Shown in pieces: positions 1 through 11,019 of a stretch of DNA of 64,000 bases. The stretch comes from Jaltomata sinuosa. Taxonomy: Eukaryota > Streptophyta > Magnoliopsida > Solanales > Solanaceae. The position numbers and the translations under genes were made by a program. The notes under the pieces are model-generated. The model did no database searches, was not told the origin of the DNA, and saw only the letters and a program-made list of their open reading frames with translations. Location of the stretch: contig QJPP01000448.1 in assembly GCA_003996215.1 (NCBI GenBank), positions 372,001 to 436,000 of the forward strand, read 5' to 3'. How positions within the stretch are numbered: the stretch's first letter is position 1; the number at the start of each line of letters is the position of its first letter.

Positions 1-286
1 TATGGTTATTGCCCCCTTGTTGTTCTACCTTGAATTTCTTCAATGGTAAGATCCCTTATTTGAGTTCCCTCCCTCCTATTCTTCTTCTTAATTGGTTCAC
101 CACTTCTGTCAAACAATATTTCAAGTATCGAATACTTGAGCTTGTGTCTTCTCTTTCAAGAATCAATTCCTTCCCCTTTAGAGTCTTCCACTTTCCGTGT
201 TGTTATCACATCACATTCAGGAGAAAGGCTGCTACTATGGAAGTAGAACCATTACAAGAGATATGAAATCAAACATTCTTGTTATA
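1..286. other. Unassigned sequence at left edge
   Basis: An 85-codon open frame exists on the plus strand (9-266), but it has no recognisable domain and no clear start or splice context. It may be intron or flank of the partial coiled-coil gene that enters from the right on the minus strand. I see no supported gene here. Confidence 0.3.
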
Positions 287-295
287 CTCAAGCAT

Positions 296-619
296 CTAAG
301 AATTAATCAAATAAGATTTTGTTGCATAAACTGATTGAGCATGTCTTATTGGCGTGTCACATAAATTCTTTGCATCTTTAATAATTGCTCTTGGTCCACT
401 TAAAAGTGTCACTTCGCCCAAGAACTTAGATTGTTCTTTGTATGGACAGTAGGAAGGAAAATTTTTCTCCATGCATCGAAAATTCTGCCAAAATCCATAA
501 TCATCTCCAAAATCCAACAACACTTGTTCATTAGCCGCGGCCTTTTGGAAATTACCTATCACTTCCACATTCTTTGATGCCAACTCATTTGCAGAATTGT
601 CTTTTTTTTGTGTATTCAT
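296..619 (-). CDS. Small unrecognised ORF in the left arm of the inverted repeat
   Basis: This is an open frame of 107 codons starting at an ATG (complement of 617-619), beginning MNTQKKDNSANELASKN and containing the stretch DDYGFWQNFRCMEKNFPSYC. The same stretch is encoded by the right arm, so it is a duplicated coding segment and not a chance frame. Relative to the right arm its 3' end has a deletion that shifts the frame, so the last 20 or so residues differ. No signal peptide, membrane segment or known domain was recognised. It could be a truncated gene copy or an exon of a larger gene. Expression is unknown. Confidence 0.4.
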   Translation of the reverse strand: MNTQKKDNSANELASKNVEVIGNFQKAAANEQVLLDFGDDYGFWQNFRCMEKNFPSYCPYKEQSKFLGEVTLLSGPRAIIKDAKNLCDTPIRHAQSVYATKSYLINS

Positions 620-1014
620 TCAAGAGGATCGGTCTTGAAAGGGGGATGCGGTTTTTGTAGAACAACACAACACCTGCCCTTCTATACCTACTAGCTTCTA
701 AAGGTGAATCTATGACAACTCTGTGTATTGTATTCTATTTTTTTGCTTGTATATATACTATTGGGATTTGTGTAGCTTAATAAATAAGTTTTCGTTTAAG
801 ATGTAGTTGCCTATCATAGTCAGCTATGTCTTGAATAGAAACTCATTTATTAGGCTACACAAATCCCAGTAGTATATATACACAAAAAATAGAATACAAT
901 ACACAGTTGTCATGGAGTCACCTTTAGAAGTTGTTAGGCATAGAAGGACAAGTGTTGTGTTGTATTGCTGTTCTACAAAAAACCTCATCCCCATTTCAAT
1001 ACCGATCCTCTTCA

Positions 1015-1343
1015 ATGAGTTCACATAAAAAAAAATTATGCAGATGAGTTGGCATCGAAGAATGTGCAAGTGACAGGTAATTTCCGAAAGATCGCGGCTG
1101 ATGAACAAGTGTTGTTGGATTTCAGAGATGATTATGGATTTTGGCAGAATTTTCGATGCATGGAGAAAAATTTTCCTTCCTATTGTCCGTGCAAAGAACA
1201 CTCTTAAGTTCTTGGGTGAAGTGGCACGTTTAAGCGGCCCACGAGCAATTATTAAAAATGCAAAGAATTTAAGTGACGATGTCCAAAAATTGTCTTCCCA
1301 GCAAGACATGCTCAATCAATTTATGCAACAAAATCTTATTTGA
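1015..1343 (+). pseudogene. Frameshifted second copy of the small ORF, right arm
   Basis: The ATG at 1015 corresponds to the start of the left-arm ORF, but an A-run changes the frame and a TGA appears within eleven codons. The original frame resumes through ADELASKNVQVTGNF and DDYGFWQNFRCMEKNFPSYC, meets a stop at CKEHS*, and continues after another shift as GEVARLSGPRAIIKNAKNL to MLNQFMQQNLI and a TGA at 1341-1343. This arm keeps about 20 bp that the left arm has lost, so its C-terminus is probably closer to the ancestral one. It is broken and unlikely to make a full product. Confidence 0.5.
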
Positions 1344-1372
1344 TTAATTCTTAGATGCTCAGGAACTACATA

Positions 1373-1600
1373 TAGGGGCGGAGCTACAGTGTTCCGAGGG
1401 TGGTCATACGAACACCCTTCGTCGGAAAATTATAACATGTATATTGATAAAATCTTATTTTGTTGATTATATACTACGTTTTGAACACCCTGATGCAATA
1501 AGGCAAGGTAGTCCAGTGGTTAAGGGTTTTCAAGTGGCCCGAAAAAGCGGGCGGGTGAGTATAGGTTCAATACCCAGCAGCAACAACATTTATAGCTCTC
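1373..1600 (+). mobile_element. SINE-like repeat with RNA polymerase III box motifs
   Basis: The segment starts with GGGGCGGAGCTAC, a beginning I associate with dispersed Solanaceae repeats. It contains an A-box-like TAGTCCAGTGG at 1509-1519 and a B-box-like GGTTCAATACC at 1564-1574. Both fit the internal promoter consensus of tRNA-derived SINEs, with 45 bp between them. A clear poly-A tail and target duplication were not found, so the exact ends are uncertain. It could be the tRNA-related head of a SINE joined to another repeat. Confidence 0.4.
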
Positions 1601-2332
1601 TACAATTCTATTAAAATTGTAAGCTAAAAGGTCAGGTGCCTTTGCGATTTAACAAATGATTTAAAAGCAATTATTAGAGAACCGGTGTGTCTTTCACCTT
1701 CTCATTTCATGCTATCACCATTCAAAAACAGCTTGTTGAAGAACTAAATATCTTCCCTTGTGGCATTGTTTACATCTAAGGCAATATATAGAGGTGACTA
1801 ATTAACCTCAACAGCCCTTCTCCTTTAGCACTCAAGCCACCAAGCAGATATTTCAAAGCTATGCACTATGTTTTAAAGCCCAACAACCTGCCTGAGCATG
1901 GCTATTGGCAAATCATTATATTAAAGGAAATGAATTTTTTGAAGAAATCAACTTGGTTCTTAGTCAAAGGCTTTCTGCATCTCTTACCGGCAATCTATTT
2001 AGAAACTTTAGTTAATATAGTAACGATTTTCAAAATCAAAAATCACTTTTCATACAATCCAACTCCGCACGTTTGGCAAACCGTCGAATATCTGCTAATC
2101 TTGAAATGACTTCTTCTCAAATAGAGATTCGGAAGAGTAGTAATTTGTGTTTGGCTAAAGCATTTAAGAAACACTTTTTTTAGTATTAAAGGAACAGTTT
2201 GGGTTTGGTTAATATATCTAAAAAGTGCTTTTGAGTGTCAAATATGAAAAAGGAGAAATAAAGATTCAATTAGTATTATTTAAATAGATAAATGATTGTA
2301 AAACCAAAAAGAACAGAAAGGGGGAGAGAAAC
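1601..2332. other. Probable intron or flank, no gene recognised
   Basis: This AT-rich stretch lies downstream of the last visible exon of the coiled-coil gene on the minus strand. No continuation exon with proper splice signals was found in it. An open plus-strand frame of 82 codons at 1861-2109 has no recognisable domain. Confidence 0.4.
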
Positions 2333-3778
2333 CTTCCGTGCTTGTTCGTCCTTCAGCTTCGCAATACGGATTTTCTCGGTTGACATTTCTATTTTCTTCC
2401 TCATGTGTTCAAGTGCTGAAGGTTACGGCAAAGCTCATAAATCAGCTATACAATTATAAAATACTTATGCATAAATAAGTAGCATAGACAAGGCACATAC
2501 CTGCTTTCTTAGGCCCAGCTGTAAGTTTCATCTCCATTGTCAGGTTTGCCAGTTCCTTCTCAACATCACGGATCTTGGAGTAATTTTCATCAATATATCT
2601 GACAGGATATACCAGAGAAGAGCAAAATCGTTATGCATAGAAAACTTAGGGAGCATATCTGATGTGAAAGGAACTTTAGTGCTAGTGAAACATGGTTACA
2701 AGCAAATATACGGCCCATGACTTATACAGAATCTCAGGTCCCTATTCAGATATTCTGCTCTAAATCAATAACCGCTGGCAATTTATTCAGTGGATAGAAG
2801 GAGCTAAGATCATGAACTAACATGCAAACATTCAGAATCTGTAAAACAAGGATTTCCCAGGATGCAAAAGATTTCCTGTGCATGGAAACAATAATTTTTC
2901 AGATCTCTCCATCCTATCATGATGTTCTAATTTGGAAGAATGAAGGAAAATCTCTTTCATGGATTCCAATTTGTCGAAACTATATGCAATTGATTTTCAG
3001 TAATTCTTTAATTCTTTTCTTAATACTCCTTAATTACAATTCTCTTTGAGAAAGAAGGTTTTGGATCATGTTTGTACACAAGTTTATTAGCCATAGATGA
3101 GCTTTACATACTAGCCTGGTCCAATATAATTTGTCAATTTGTCTATATGTTTTCCTTTTCATATTTTACCACCATAATCACCTTCAGAATCTACGTTTCA
3201 CAGATGTTTTAGTCGTGAATTTAGTCACATCCATTGGAGTAAAATTCAAGGTCAGAATCTTTTACTATCCAGGTATGTGTTAGATCACACAAAGTTCCAC
3301 TGAATTTCTTCCAGTCATTTTTTGTTCCTCCAATTCGACTGAATGATATAGGTTACTTCAGATTAGTTTACGAACAATCCTTGATAAACTTTTGACATTG
3401 ATTAGTATTCACGCATGGTGGGGAGTGAAGAACAAGAAAAACCACTAACGAAGATAACTAGGTCACAAAATTGAAACGCATTCACTAGTGAAATGGCACA
3501 AAGAAGAAGCAATGGGAGTATTGAAGTGAGAAGTCAACTCACTTTCTTAATTGAAGCTGCTCTTCCGCAATAATCTGGAAACAAACATTGCAACAATCAA
3601 CAATGCGTATACAGTAACTTATACTAGAATATTGAAAGCAAGCACAGATAATTAAAGTGTATAAATTAGGGACGGACCGGACCTTCTCGGTGTAAGCGAT
3701 AACCGGTGATTCTCTAGCAATGCCATCGGGCCCAATCTCCGGTATCGCATTCCGATCTGAATTGGCGTCGGTAGCCAT
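2333..3778 (-). CDS. Conserved plant coiled-coil protein, first four exons (partial)
   Basis: Minus-strand exons are 3683-3778, 3543-3574, 2501-2598 and 2333-2415. Each has GT/AG borders and they join in phase to 103 codons. The product begins MATDANSDRNAIPEIGPDGI. It continues through IIAEEQLQLRK and YIDENYSKIRDVEKELANL to ALEHMRKKIEMSTEKIRIAK and KLKDEQARK. Exons 3-4 are rich in E, K and L with heptad spacing, which suggests a coiled coil. I recall similar uncharacterised plant proteins with the motif GPDGxxRxSPVIAYTEK, but cannot assign a function. The donor after 2333 (AAG/GTTTCT) implies further exons. None is visible down to position 1, so the gene either continues past the window edge behind a long intron holding the inverted repeat, or has lost its 3' half. 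The start is the only ATG before the conserved segment. Confidence 0.75.
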
Positions 3779-4067
3779 TGATACAACACTCTTCAGTGAA
3801 ATTGTCGATAGGTATTCAAGTAGAAGGAATCCTAATTGGGGTAAGTGTTTCGCTGAATTTGGGAACTAGTTAGTGGGGATTGCTTCATATACTAGCAACT
3901 AGCAGCAAACGGCGACTGCACGTCGTTCGCACTGGGAACAAAAAAAGAGTGCAATGTCAATTTTACTAAGTAGTATCAGTCTGGCTGAAATTGGATGTTA
4001 TTATGAAAATGACTGTACAAGAACAAACACATAGTTCCACAAAATAAAAGGGATGCTGATAGCAAAA
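3779..4067 (-). promoter_or_regulatory. 5' flank and probable promoter of the coiled-coil gene
   Basis: The position directly upstream of the start codon at 3778 implies 5' UTR and promoter. No convincing TATA box or regulatory motif could be singled out by eye. Confidence 0.35.
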
Positions 4068-4294
4068 GGCGTTTGGCTTTCGAATTTTTTTACTTTTTTC
4101 CGGAGTTGAATTCCGAAAATGTTGTTTGGCTATGAAAATTTGAAATTTTTTGAATTCTGGAATTTGAAAAACAAGAAAAAAGTGTTTTCACTTTTCACTT
4201 ATCTCACAAAAAATAAAAAACAACTACAATTTATATTCATGGCCAAACATAACTCCAACTCCAACTTGGTATTTGGTTTTCATGGTCAAACGAC
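4068..4294. mobile_element. MITE-like repeat with GGCGTTTGGC-type ends
   Basis: The left end GGCGTTTGGC and the complement of the right end (GGTCGTTTGACC) are alike. The interior is a string of near-palindromic AATTTGAAATTTTTTGAATT sequence and the phrase CATGGCCAAAC, which recurs in plant MITEs. Target duplication is not clear, so ends are approximate. Confidence 0.35.
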
Positions 4295-4383
4295 CACTAA
4301 AATAATGTTCGTAGTTTTTAAATTGGTCATAAAATGGGATTTCTCAAATTTTATCATGACCTTTGGTTGACTATTAAATAGTA

Positions 4384-4656
4384 CTCCCGCCGACTCTATT
4401 ATCTTTGTTGTTCTTACTATAAATAAATAGTCCAAAATAGTTATCATTTTAAAAATAAGATATAATTAGTTGTTTGTTTTCACTTTTACCCTTAATCATA
4501 AATATGAAGGGATATTAATGTAATTCAAAAGGGAGAAGTGTTAAATTGAGAGCTGTGATAAATAAAGATAATTTAGTCAAATTACATTCTAGTTAATATT
4601 TTTCTTCAAAGGCATGTAAATAAAAAAAATGTGACAAGTAAATGTTACGAAGCGAG
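4384..4656. mobile_element. Possible Stowaway-like MITE
   Basis: TA dinucleotides flank a 273-bp segment that starts CTCCCGCCGACTC and ends with the complement of CTCGCTTCGTAACATTTAC. The length, TA target and CTC ends fit the Stowaway type, but the two ends match only partly. Confidence 0.35.
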
Positions 4657-5629
4657 TAATATGATAGTCTATACAGTATCCGTGTGTAAAAAATTAATCT
4701 TCTTTTTTGTTCGAGACAAGCACAAAATACAGTGTACATGAGCTGATAAGTAGTAATAAATTGTCCCAAGAAAATTCAAAAAAAAAAAATTCATATGAAA
4801 ATGAAATAAGGGCCAAATGGTTCGAATTCGTGAAACCCCATGCTCAAAGTAAGAGATGTTCTTGCTAACTTGGTTTCCCTGAGGTCCTCCCCTCCCAAAG
4901 AATAATCCTCCTCCCGAATTATAGGAACTTTAATGAAAAGATCAATTTGAAACTAGTATTACGCTGTGTTGTTCCTCTCTACCTTCTCAAAGTTAAAATA
5001 AGGTTTGCGTAAACTCTACTCTCTCCAAACCTGACTTGTGAAATTACATTGAGTTTGTTGTTGTTGTAGTATTATACTGTGTTGTATGTCAAACCACATA
5101 ATGTTTTCGTTCTGCTGATTCAAAGACAGACTGATTCCCCATTGGTTCTCACAATTCAATGAAGTCAGCTTCTAATACTGATACTTTAAAGGAAACAAAA
5201 CAAGCTCTTGAAAAGGAAACAATATGGCATTCTGGTACAGTAGTACCACTATTAAACAACAAACGCTGGATAGTCGTTAAATGCATGTACACTTTGCTTT
5301 TCCCTCTACACGCAGTTAATCTCAATATTCAATATTAACCTTCTCTATCTTGGCTTCTGATGGATCCATAACAAGGATCAGATATGCACCGGAGACATCA
5401 CAGCTTGTATGAAGTTCTTTTCTACTAGCAAAAAAGGCTTTCCAGCATTTCCTTGCGCTACGCTATTTTTCTTGCATCTCTTAAATGTCTCTTTGGCTGC
5501 AACTTCTATCCAAAGAGAGGAACTAACCAGCAGATGTCAGAGACGAAAAGAAAATGAATCTACCATTGTGAAAATAAATCTAGAATAATGCAGATACAAC
5601 GTGATGAAAACAAAACTTCTTCTGCCTTC
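4657..5629. other. Intergenic region and fructokinase 3' flank
   Basis: There is no gene in this stretch. The right part (about 5280-5629) lies directly downstream of the fructokinase stop codon on the minus strand and should hold its 3' UTR and polyadenylation region. The rest is AT-rich. Confidence 0.4.
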
Positions 5630-8600
5630 TTATGCAGTGACCTCAGTGAGGGTTCGTTGAACTGCATCTTGTGTAGGAAGGGAAGGGATTCCACCTCTTC
5701 CTGTCACAGTCAGGGCAGCACAAACATTAGCGAAAAAGATAGCCTCCCTTAACCGCTTTTCATCCTGCAAAGAATAATAATAAAGGATTTCTAGAGTTAA
5801 GACCAGAATGTTCAATTAATGAAATGGACTAAAATGCAGGTGAAGCAATAAATCAATCTCTGTGGAATCCACGTCCTAGGACATACTCATGAAAATGTTG
5901 ACATGATGAGATCCAAAAATGGAAATAAATAACGAGAAAAAGTGGTCAGTAAAAGGAAATGTTAGAATCTTTCACAATGTTGTGAACATTGTGATGGGAT
6001 ATAAGCAGAAAAAGACCATTTATACGGGTGAAACTTTCGATTTGGGTAACCCCCGTGTAAAAAAATCAGCAGCATACTGCTGGCAGGATTTTGCTCCCTC
6101 AGCCAGAGGGCACAGTTTAAATAGCAACAATCAGATGAAGCAGCTACTTGAAACTATCAAAACTCTGGGGTTCTCCCTATTTAGAAACTTGTAAATAGAA
6201 TCTAGAAGTAGGGGTAAAAAAGAATGCAATTGGTTGAAGATTTCACAATGGGTCTTCGAAAGAACAGAATCATTTACCTATCTTAACATCGCTAAATGGT
6301 AAACCAGGGTTAACATGGGAAGAAAGTAGGATAACAGGAAAAAATTGATTCTGCATGAACAATGTGAAAACTACTATTGCCTTTTTTGCTCATATCCAAA
6401 TTCATGCACCTGATAAAGATCAGCATCAGAAGCTAGACACTTGAGAATTCCACCGGTAAATGCATCACCAGCGCCAGTTGTATCAACAGCTTTTACCTTA
6501 ATCGAATTTACTCTTCCCTTGAATTCCTGCATTAATTGAGTCAGCATCCACAGGCAAATTAAAGTTACTAAGACGACAAAAGCTCAGAAGTTCATGCATT
6601 TAACTTCAAAAACAGTAACATATAAATACAAAAATGTACTGTATACATAACATAAAATACTACTACTTGTTTAATACTATTTGGTCAAAATTTAATGCCT
6701 GGGAGGGCTGAGACATTTCATCTTCGAGTAAATAAAGATGTTAGCCGTATGTAGTAAAAGTTTCAGCTTTAAGAAATATAAGTTTATTTTCATGCAAAAT
6801 TAAAGAAAATATGTGGATAAATAGGATAAGAATACCTTGGTGTAATAGCTGCAACCAGCTGAACCTTCAGTTACAAGCAAAAGCTTCAGATTAGGATGGA
6901 AAAGCTTCTTCAACACCACCTCATCATCATTTGGATCGTCAGTTCCAGTCAAGAATGAAATTTCATCCTCACTTATCTGCATGTAGAGATACAGGTCTCA
7001 TTGTCCAAGAGAACTTAGCAGGCGATGCACTTAAGAGTTGTGAAAAAGTCATACCTTAATAATATCTGCTAGGTTCCATACACTCATTATACCACTTCGA
7101 GCAGCATCTTCTGAAGGCCATAAAGGCAATCTCAGGTTCGGATCATACGAGAGTATGCTACCTGATCTTTTGGCAATATCCATTGCAGCAAGTTGTGTTG
7201 ACCTACAGGGTTCATCGATCAAGCTAATCGAACCATAATGGAAGATGGTGGCCTGGACATGATTAACATGCCCTTTGTGAGATTTTGCATTGAAGCTAAA
7301 TGGAAAACACTTCTATGCATTGAAGTAATAAGCAGGAATTTACACCTTTTTAATAAGATCTACATTGAGTTCTGACTCCCGAAGAAGCATATCAGCACTA
7401 GGATTGCGGAAGAACACGAACTCCCGCTCACCTTCAGCTGTGAGTGTAACAAAGGCCAGCGCAGTCCTTGCATCATGGTCGAACCGCATGCCAGAATTGT
7501 CAACATTGTGTTGCTTCAAAATGTCAGCCAACATATGGCCAAACTCATCCTCACCGACCTAATTAAAGATGCACAGATCTTAAAGCTATCTATAGGCCAC
7601 ATTTGAAGTCATCGCCAATTAAGGCTAAGCACAAGGGTTTCAAATAAGAATAACGCAATTAGTACAGAAGCAAGGACAAAAAGTTCAGTCCACGAGATGA
7701 ACAAGCAAAAAAAAAAAGAAAGGAGTATATAACATGACTAAAGCGGATTCAGTGCAGGGCCTTGAAGAAATAAATTTCCCCATCCCATATTCATTGTATT
7801 GATTGAAGAAACATATACAGGAACTCAACACATATAAATAGTAATGCAAGCACTGTCTCAACTTCTTCCCCGGAAAACTAATTGGATGGCAATATATACG
7901 TAAAGCATGATGATACCAATATACTGCACAACCAATTTCCCCTATCTATACGATTGAGCAGACTGTACACTAGCCTATCCAATAGTATGAAAGATCATTT
8001 ACACATTTATCCACTCACAGAAGGCAGCAGTAGGATTTAAACATTTTTTTAAAAGAATGGTAAGAATTCTCAACATTCTCAAAAATAGAAAATAGTGATT
8101 AAACTTTTTCTTTTATGCATTCCTTGTTCTTTACAAGACACCAAAGGGAAAAGAAGAACTTAGCATAACGATTTGCATAAAATACTAACAAGGAATCTGT
8201 TCTCGATCAGTTCTCTATTTCAGAGTGAGCAAAACCTAAGTTTTTAGGCGCAATCACTGAAAGTCAACAACTGAAAGACAATTACTGATTTGAACTATAA
8301 TTAAATATCCATATGACACAAGTACATGAAGAGGAAACATGCTATTATGCTATACATTATACAGTACAATCGCATTGTGTGGTTCTTGTACATATTTAAG
8401 CACCAGGAAATCAAAGAATTCTTGCTCCGTGTACACTAAGCAAAAAGCACATGGACAACTTCAACAATTTAAAGTACATATCCTCTGTTACGAAAAAATC
8501 GTATTCCAATATCAGTCATGTACATGTACTTATATGACATTATAAAAGTTAATCCTCCTACCCCCACCCCCAACCCAAAAAAAGAAAAAGAAAGATGATC

Positions 8601-9550
8601 TTCGTCCAAACAAGGTCCCATTACTGCATATAATGGTCAGAACAATATGAAAAAGAAATTGTACCTTTCCAATAAAAGCAGATGAACCCCCTAACTTCGA
8701 GACACACACAGCAACATTAGCAGGTGCACCACCCGGAGCTTTTTCAAAGGCAGGAGCTTCCGCAAGTGAAACTCCGGCGACAGTTGGGATGAAGTCAATA
8801 AGCATCTCTCCAAAGCAAACGACTAAATGAGACTTCTTCGATGCCATACCATTTCTATTCAAAGAAAGGTCTTTCAAATTGCCTGCAAACATCCAAATTC
8901 TGCTGTCAACAGAGCACACAGCCAAATAACCAAGTTCCCTTGAAACAAATCAATTCTTCTAGTTTGCTAAGCCCCACCAGCTAACAAATATAATTACTAG
9001 TAATTTCATTCAAGACAAGGAAGGTAGGTAGCAGCTTCCACTTTGGGCGTGCATTAACAAAATTGTAGCTAATAAATCATTATTTTCATAAACTACAACG
9101 AGTAGTTCAGAATTAGATCAACCAGAAAGCATTTTTCTTTCTTTTTTACCAGAAAGTAACCAATCTTATGAATATCTGAATTAATTCCAAGAATAAAACT
9201 TAAAACATAACACTTTCAAAGAACCGCAATATGACCCATTTGGCCAATTTTCGTTGTCATGATTTCTTATTTACAAGACAGGAAACATAGTAGCAAATCA
9301 ACTACAATTACAGTGTATAGAAAGAAGCACTAATTATTAACTCTTCTGTGACAATATGATGTACCCAAGAAAGATAGAATATCAAAACAAGATTCAAGAT
9401 AGTGTAGAACCCTGAAACAAAATAAGCTACTAAAAAAACCAAAATTCTGAAGCAAAAAAAAAGAAAAAGAGTCAATTCATCATTTGTAAATATATTTTGT
9501 ATAAAGAAAGAGATAGAAGATGCAGAACCTGAAATGGATTCTTGAGCCAT
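5630..9550 (-). CDS. Fructokinase (PfkB family), complete seven-exon gene
   Basis: Fructokinase phosphorylates fructose to fructose 6-phosphate with ATP, normally in the cytosol. Minus-strand exons are 9529-9550, 8665-8882, 7346-7558, 7055-7252, 6836-6976, 6410-6526 and 5630-5764. All have GT/AG borders and they sum to 1044 nt, giving 347 residues plus TAA. The start MAQESISG comes from a 22-nt exon joined to NLKDLSLNRNG, an N-terminus like that of the Arabidopsis FRK7-type enzymes. A second Met at residue 20 (MASKKSHL) could also serve. PfkB signature 1 (PGGAPANVAVCVSKLGG) lies at about residues 57-73. Signature 2 (DTTGAGDAFTGG) starts at residue 279, with D285 as the presumed catalytic base. 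Length and motif order are normal for the family. There is no transit peptide in the usual sense. The introns hold no genes. Confidence 0.93.
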
Positions 9551-9780
9551 ATTGTCAACGATTAAAAATGTGGTCTTTGGAAATATCAACAAGAACAGAG
9601 AGAGAGAGAGAGAGTAGGGAATTATGATCTAATGGAATCTTGAAAGAGAGGGGTTTTCGAAGTTGACAAGAAAGAAAAATGAACAAATTGCTAAATCTCT
9701 CTCTTTTTAGCCACCCTTTTTGCTGACACCGACACGGCATGAAATGTACCTGAATTTTCTTGTGCACTACGGGCTTAATA
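9551..9780 (-). promoter_or_regulatory. Fructokinase 5' UTR/promoter with (AG)9 tract
   Basis: Directly upstream of the start exon is a microsatellite of nine AG units (9597-9614, read CT on the gene strand). CT-rich tracts are common in plant 5' UTRs and core promoters. No clear TATA box was identified. Confidence 0.45.
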
Positions 9781-10962
9781 TTCTCAAATTTCTGCTTCTC
9801 AAAATTGCTTTACTGTATAATAAAGAGAGATTGGTTAGGAATTTGGATGTGAGGGGGTGTTTTGGGAAGCCAAATGTAATATAAGCAACGATATTTATAA
9901 AATTATTTTATCGCATCTTCTATATAGGATATACTATTATAATATAAATATTAAATAAAATAATTAAAAAATTAGATAAAATGGTTATTATATTAAATTT
10001 CTTACACAAAAATATTCTACTCATAATTTTTACTATCTAAAATGGCCATTTAGTCAAAGTTTTTACCCGAAATGGTTATTAGTATACATGCGGCTAATTT
10101 TTTTGACAGTATACATGCATATACATTACATATATATTACATATGCATGCGATATATATGCGACTATTTTTTTAATTTTTTTTTTTTTGGCAATGGTACA
10201 ATTAGCTTATATCTTAAACTAAATATGAGACAAAGTTAACTTTAAATTTTATTTCAAAATTATTATCTTTATCTCACGTATTAAAAGATATTAAAATTTT
10301 GAGATTGTATTCGTTAGGAGACTTTAATGGAATCACAATCTTTGCCTAATGGATAGTTAAACGCACTAAAAAAAAATAAAAATTAACTATGGATAAACTT
10401 TGTACCTAAATAGCAAAATTCGTTATTCATTTTCTCAATGTATTATCACAAATTTATTGACTACAACTGATTTAGTGAAGAAGTTTATAATTAATTTTAA
10501 TTATTTTTGTAATTTCGGAAAGTTTAAATCTCGTGGATTTAGCAGTAGTTCAAAAGGTTGTCCTATTCGAAAATCTCCGGAACTATGCTTATTTTCAACT
10601 CCCTAAAGTATTTCATCGATTACTACGCCCTTTCTCGTTTCTAGATGCCTAAATATCCATCGTAAACCTTTCCTTGTTTGAACCTCGCCCTTCACTTTTA
10701 AGGCTATGCCATCTGAAAATACTACTAAATGTCAACCAACTAAATGTCAACCAATTGAGTTACTAAGATATTCGATTTTCAATCCAATTTAACTTTTTTA
10801 CTTATTATAGTTAAAAATGTATACCCGGACAATATCCATCTTTCACGTGTAATTCTGTGATTGATAAACGGGCAGTAACTTTCATTCTTCTTAGTTCTTA
10901 TCAATGAGAATATAACAAATATTGGAAAAGAAAACAGCAAAAAAAAAATTGTTTAAATTATA
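9781..10962. other. AT-rich intergenic region
   Basis: No gene was recognised. The stretch contains a short array of ATACAT/ATATAT-rich sequence around 10080-10165 and a small open frame at 10400-10606 without any domain. It ends at the copia target site TATAG (10963-10967). Confidence 0.4.
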
Positions 10963-11019
10963 TATAGTATTAGAAAATAAAATGACAAAGGAGAGAAAGT
11001 AAGAAGCAGATACTACTCT

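Larger units (their letters stand above)
287..1362. repeat. Large imperfect inverted repeat (two ~500-bp arms, ~50-bp spacer)
   Basis: The left arm (287-789) read on the minus strand matches the right arm (841-1362) read on the plus strand. The inner ends share GGGATTTGTGTAGC, found at 763 on the plus strand and as its complement ending at 867. The outer ends share the complement of TTGATTAATTCTTAGATGCT. The arms differ by scattered substitutions and small indels, including a deletion in the left arm near 340. Both carry the same coding-like fragment pointing outwards, so the centre lies between two 5' ends. A transcript through the whole unit could fold into a long hairpin. The structure may be an inverted gene-fragment duplication or a foldback element carrying captured sequence. 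Confidence 0.85.

Noticed and set aside
824..1315. 163-codon minus-strand frame in the right arm
   Set aside because: It runs antisense to the arm's coding-like fragment and has no counterpart in the left arm.
5919..6194. 91-codon plus-strand frame within fructokinase
   Set aside because: It lies in the last intron on the opposite strand and has no domain or start context.
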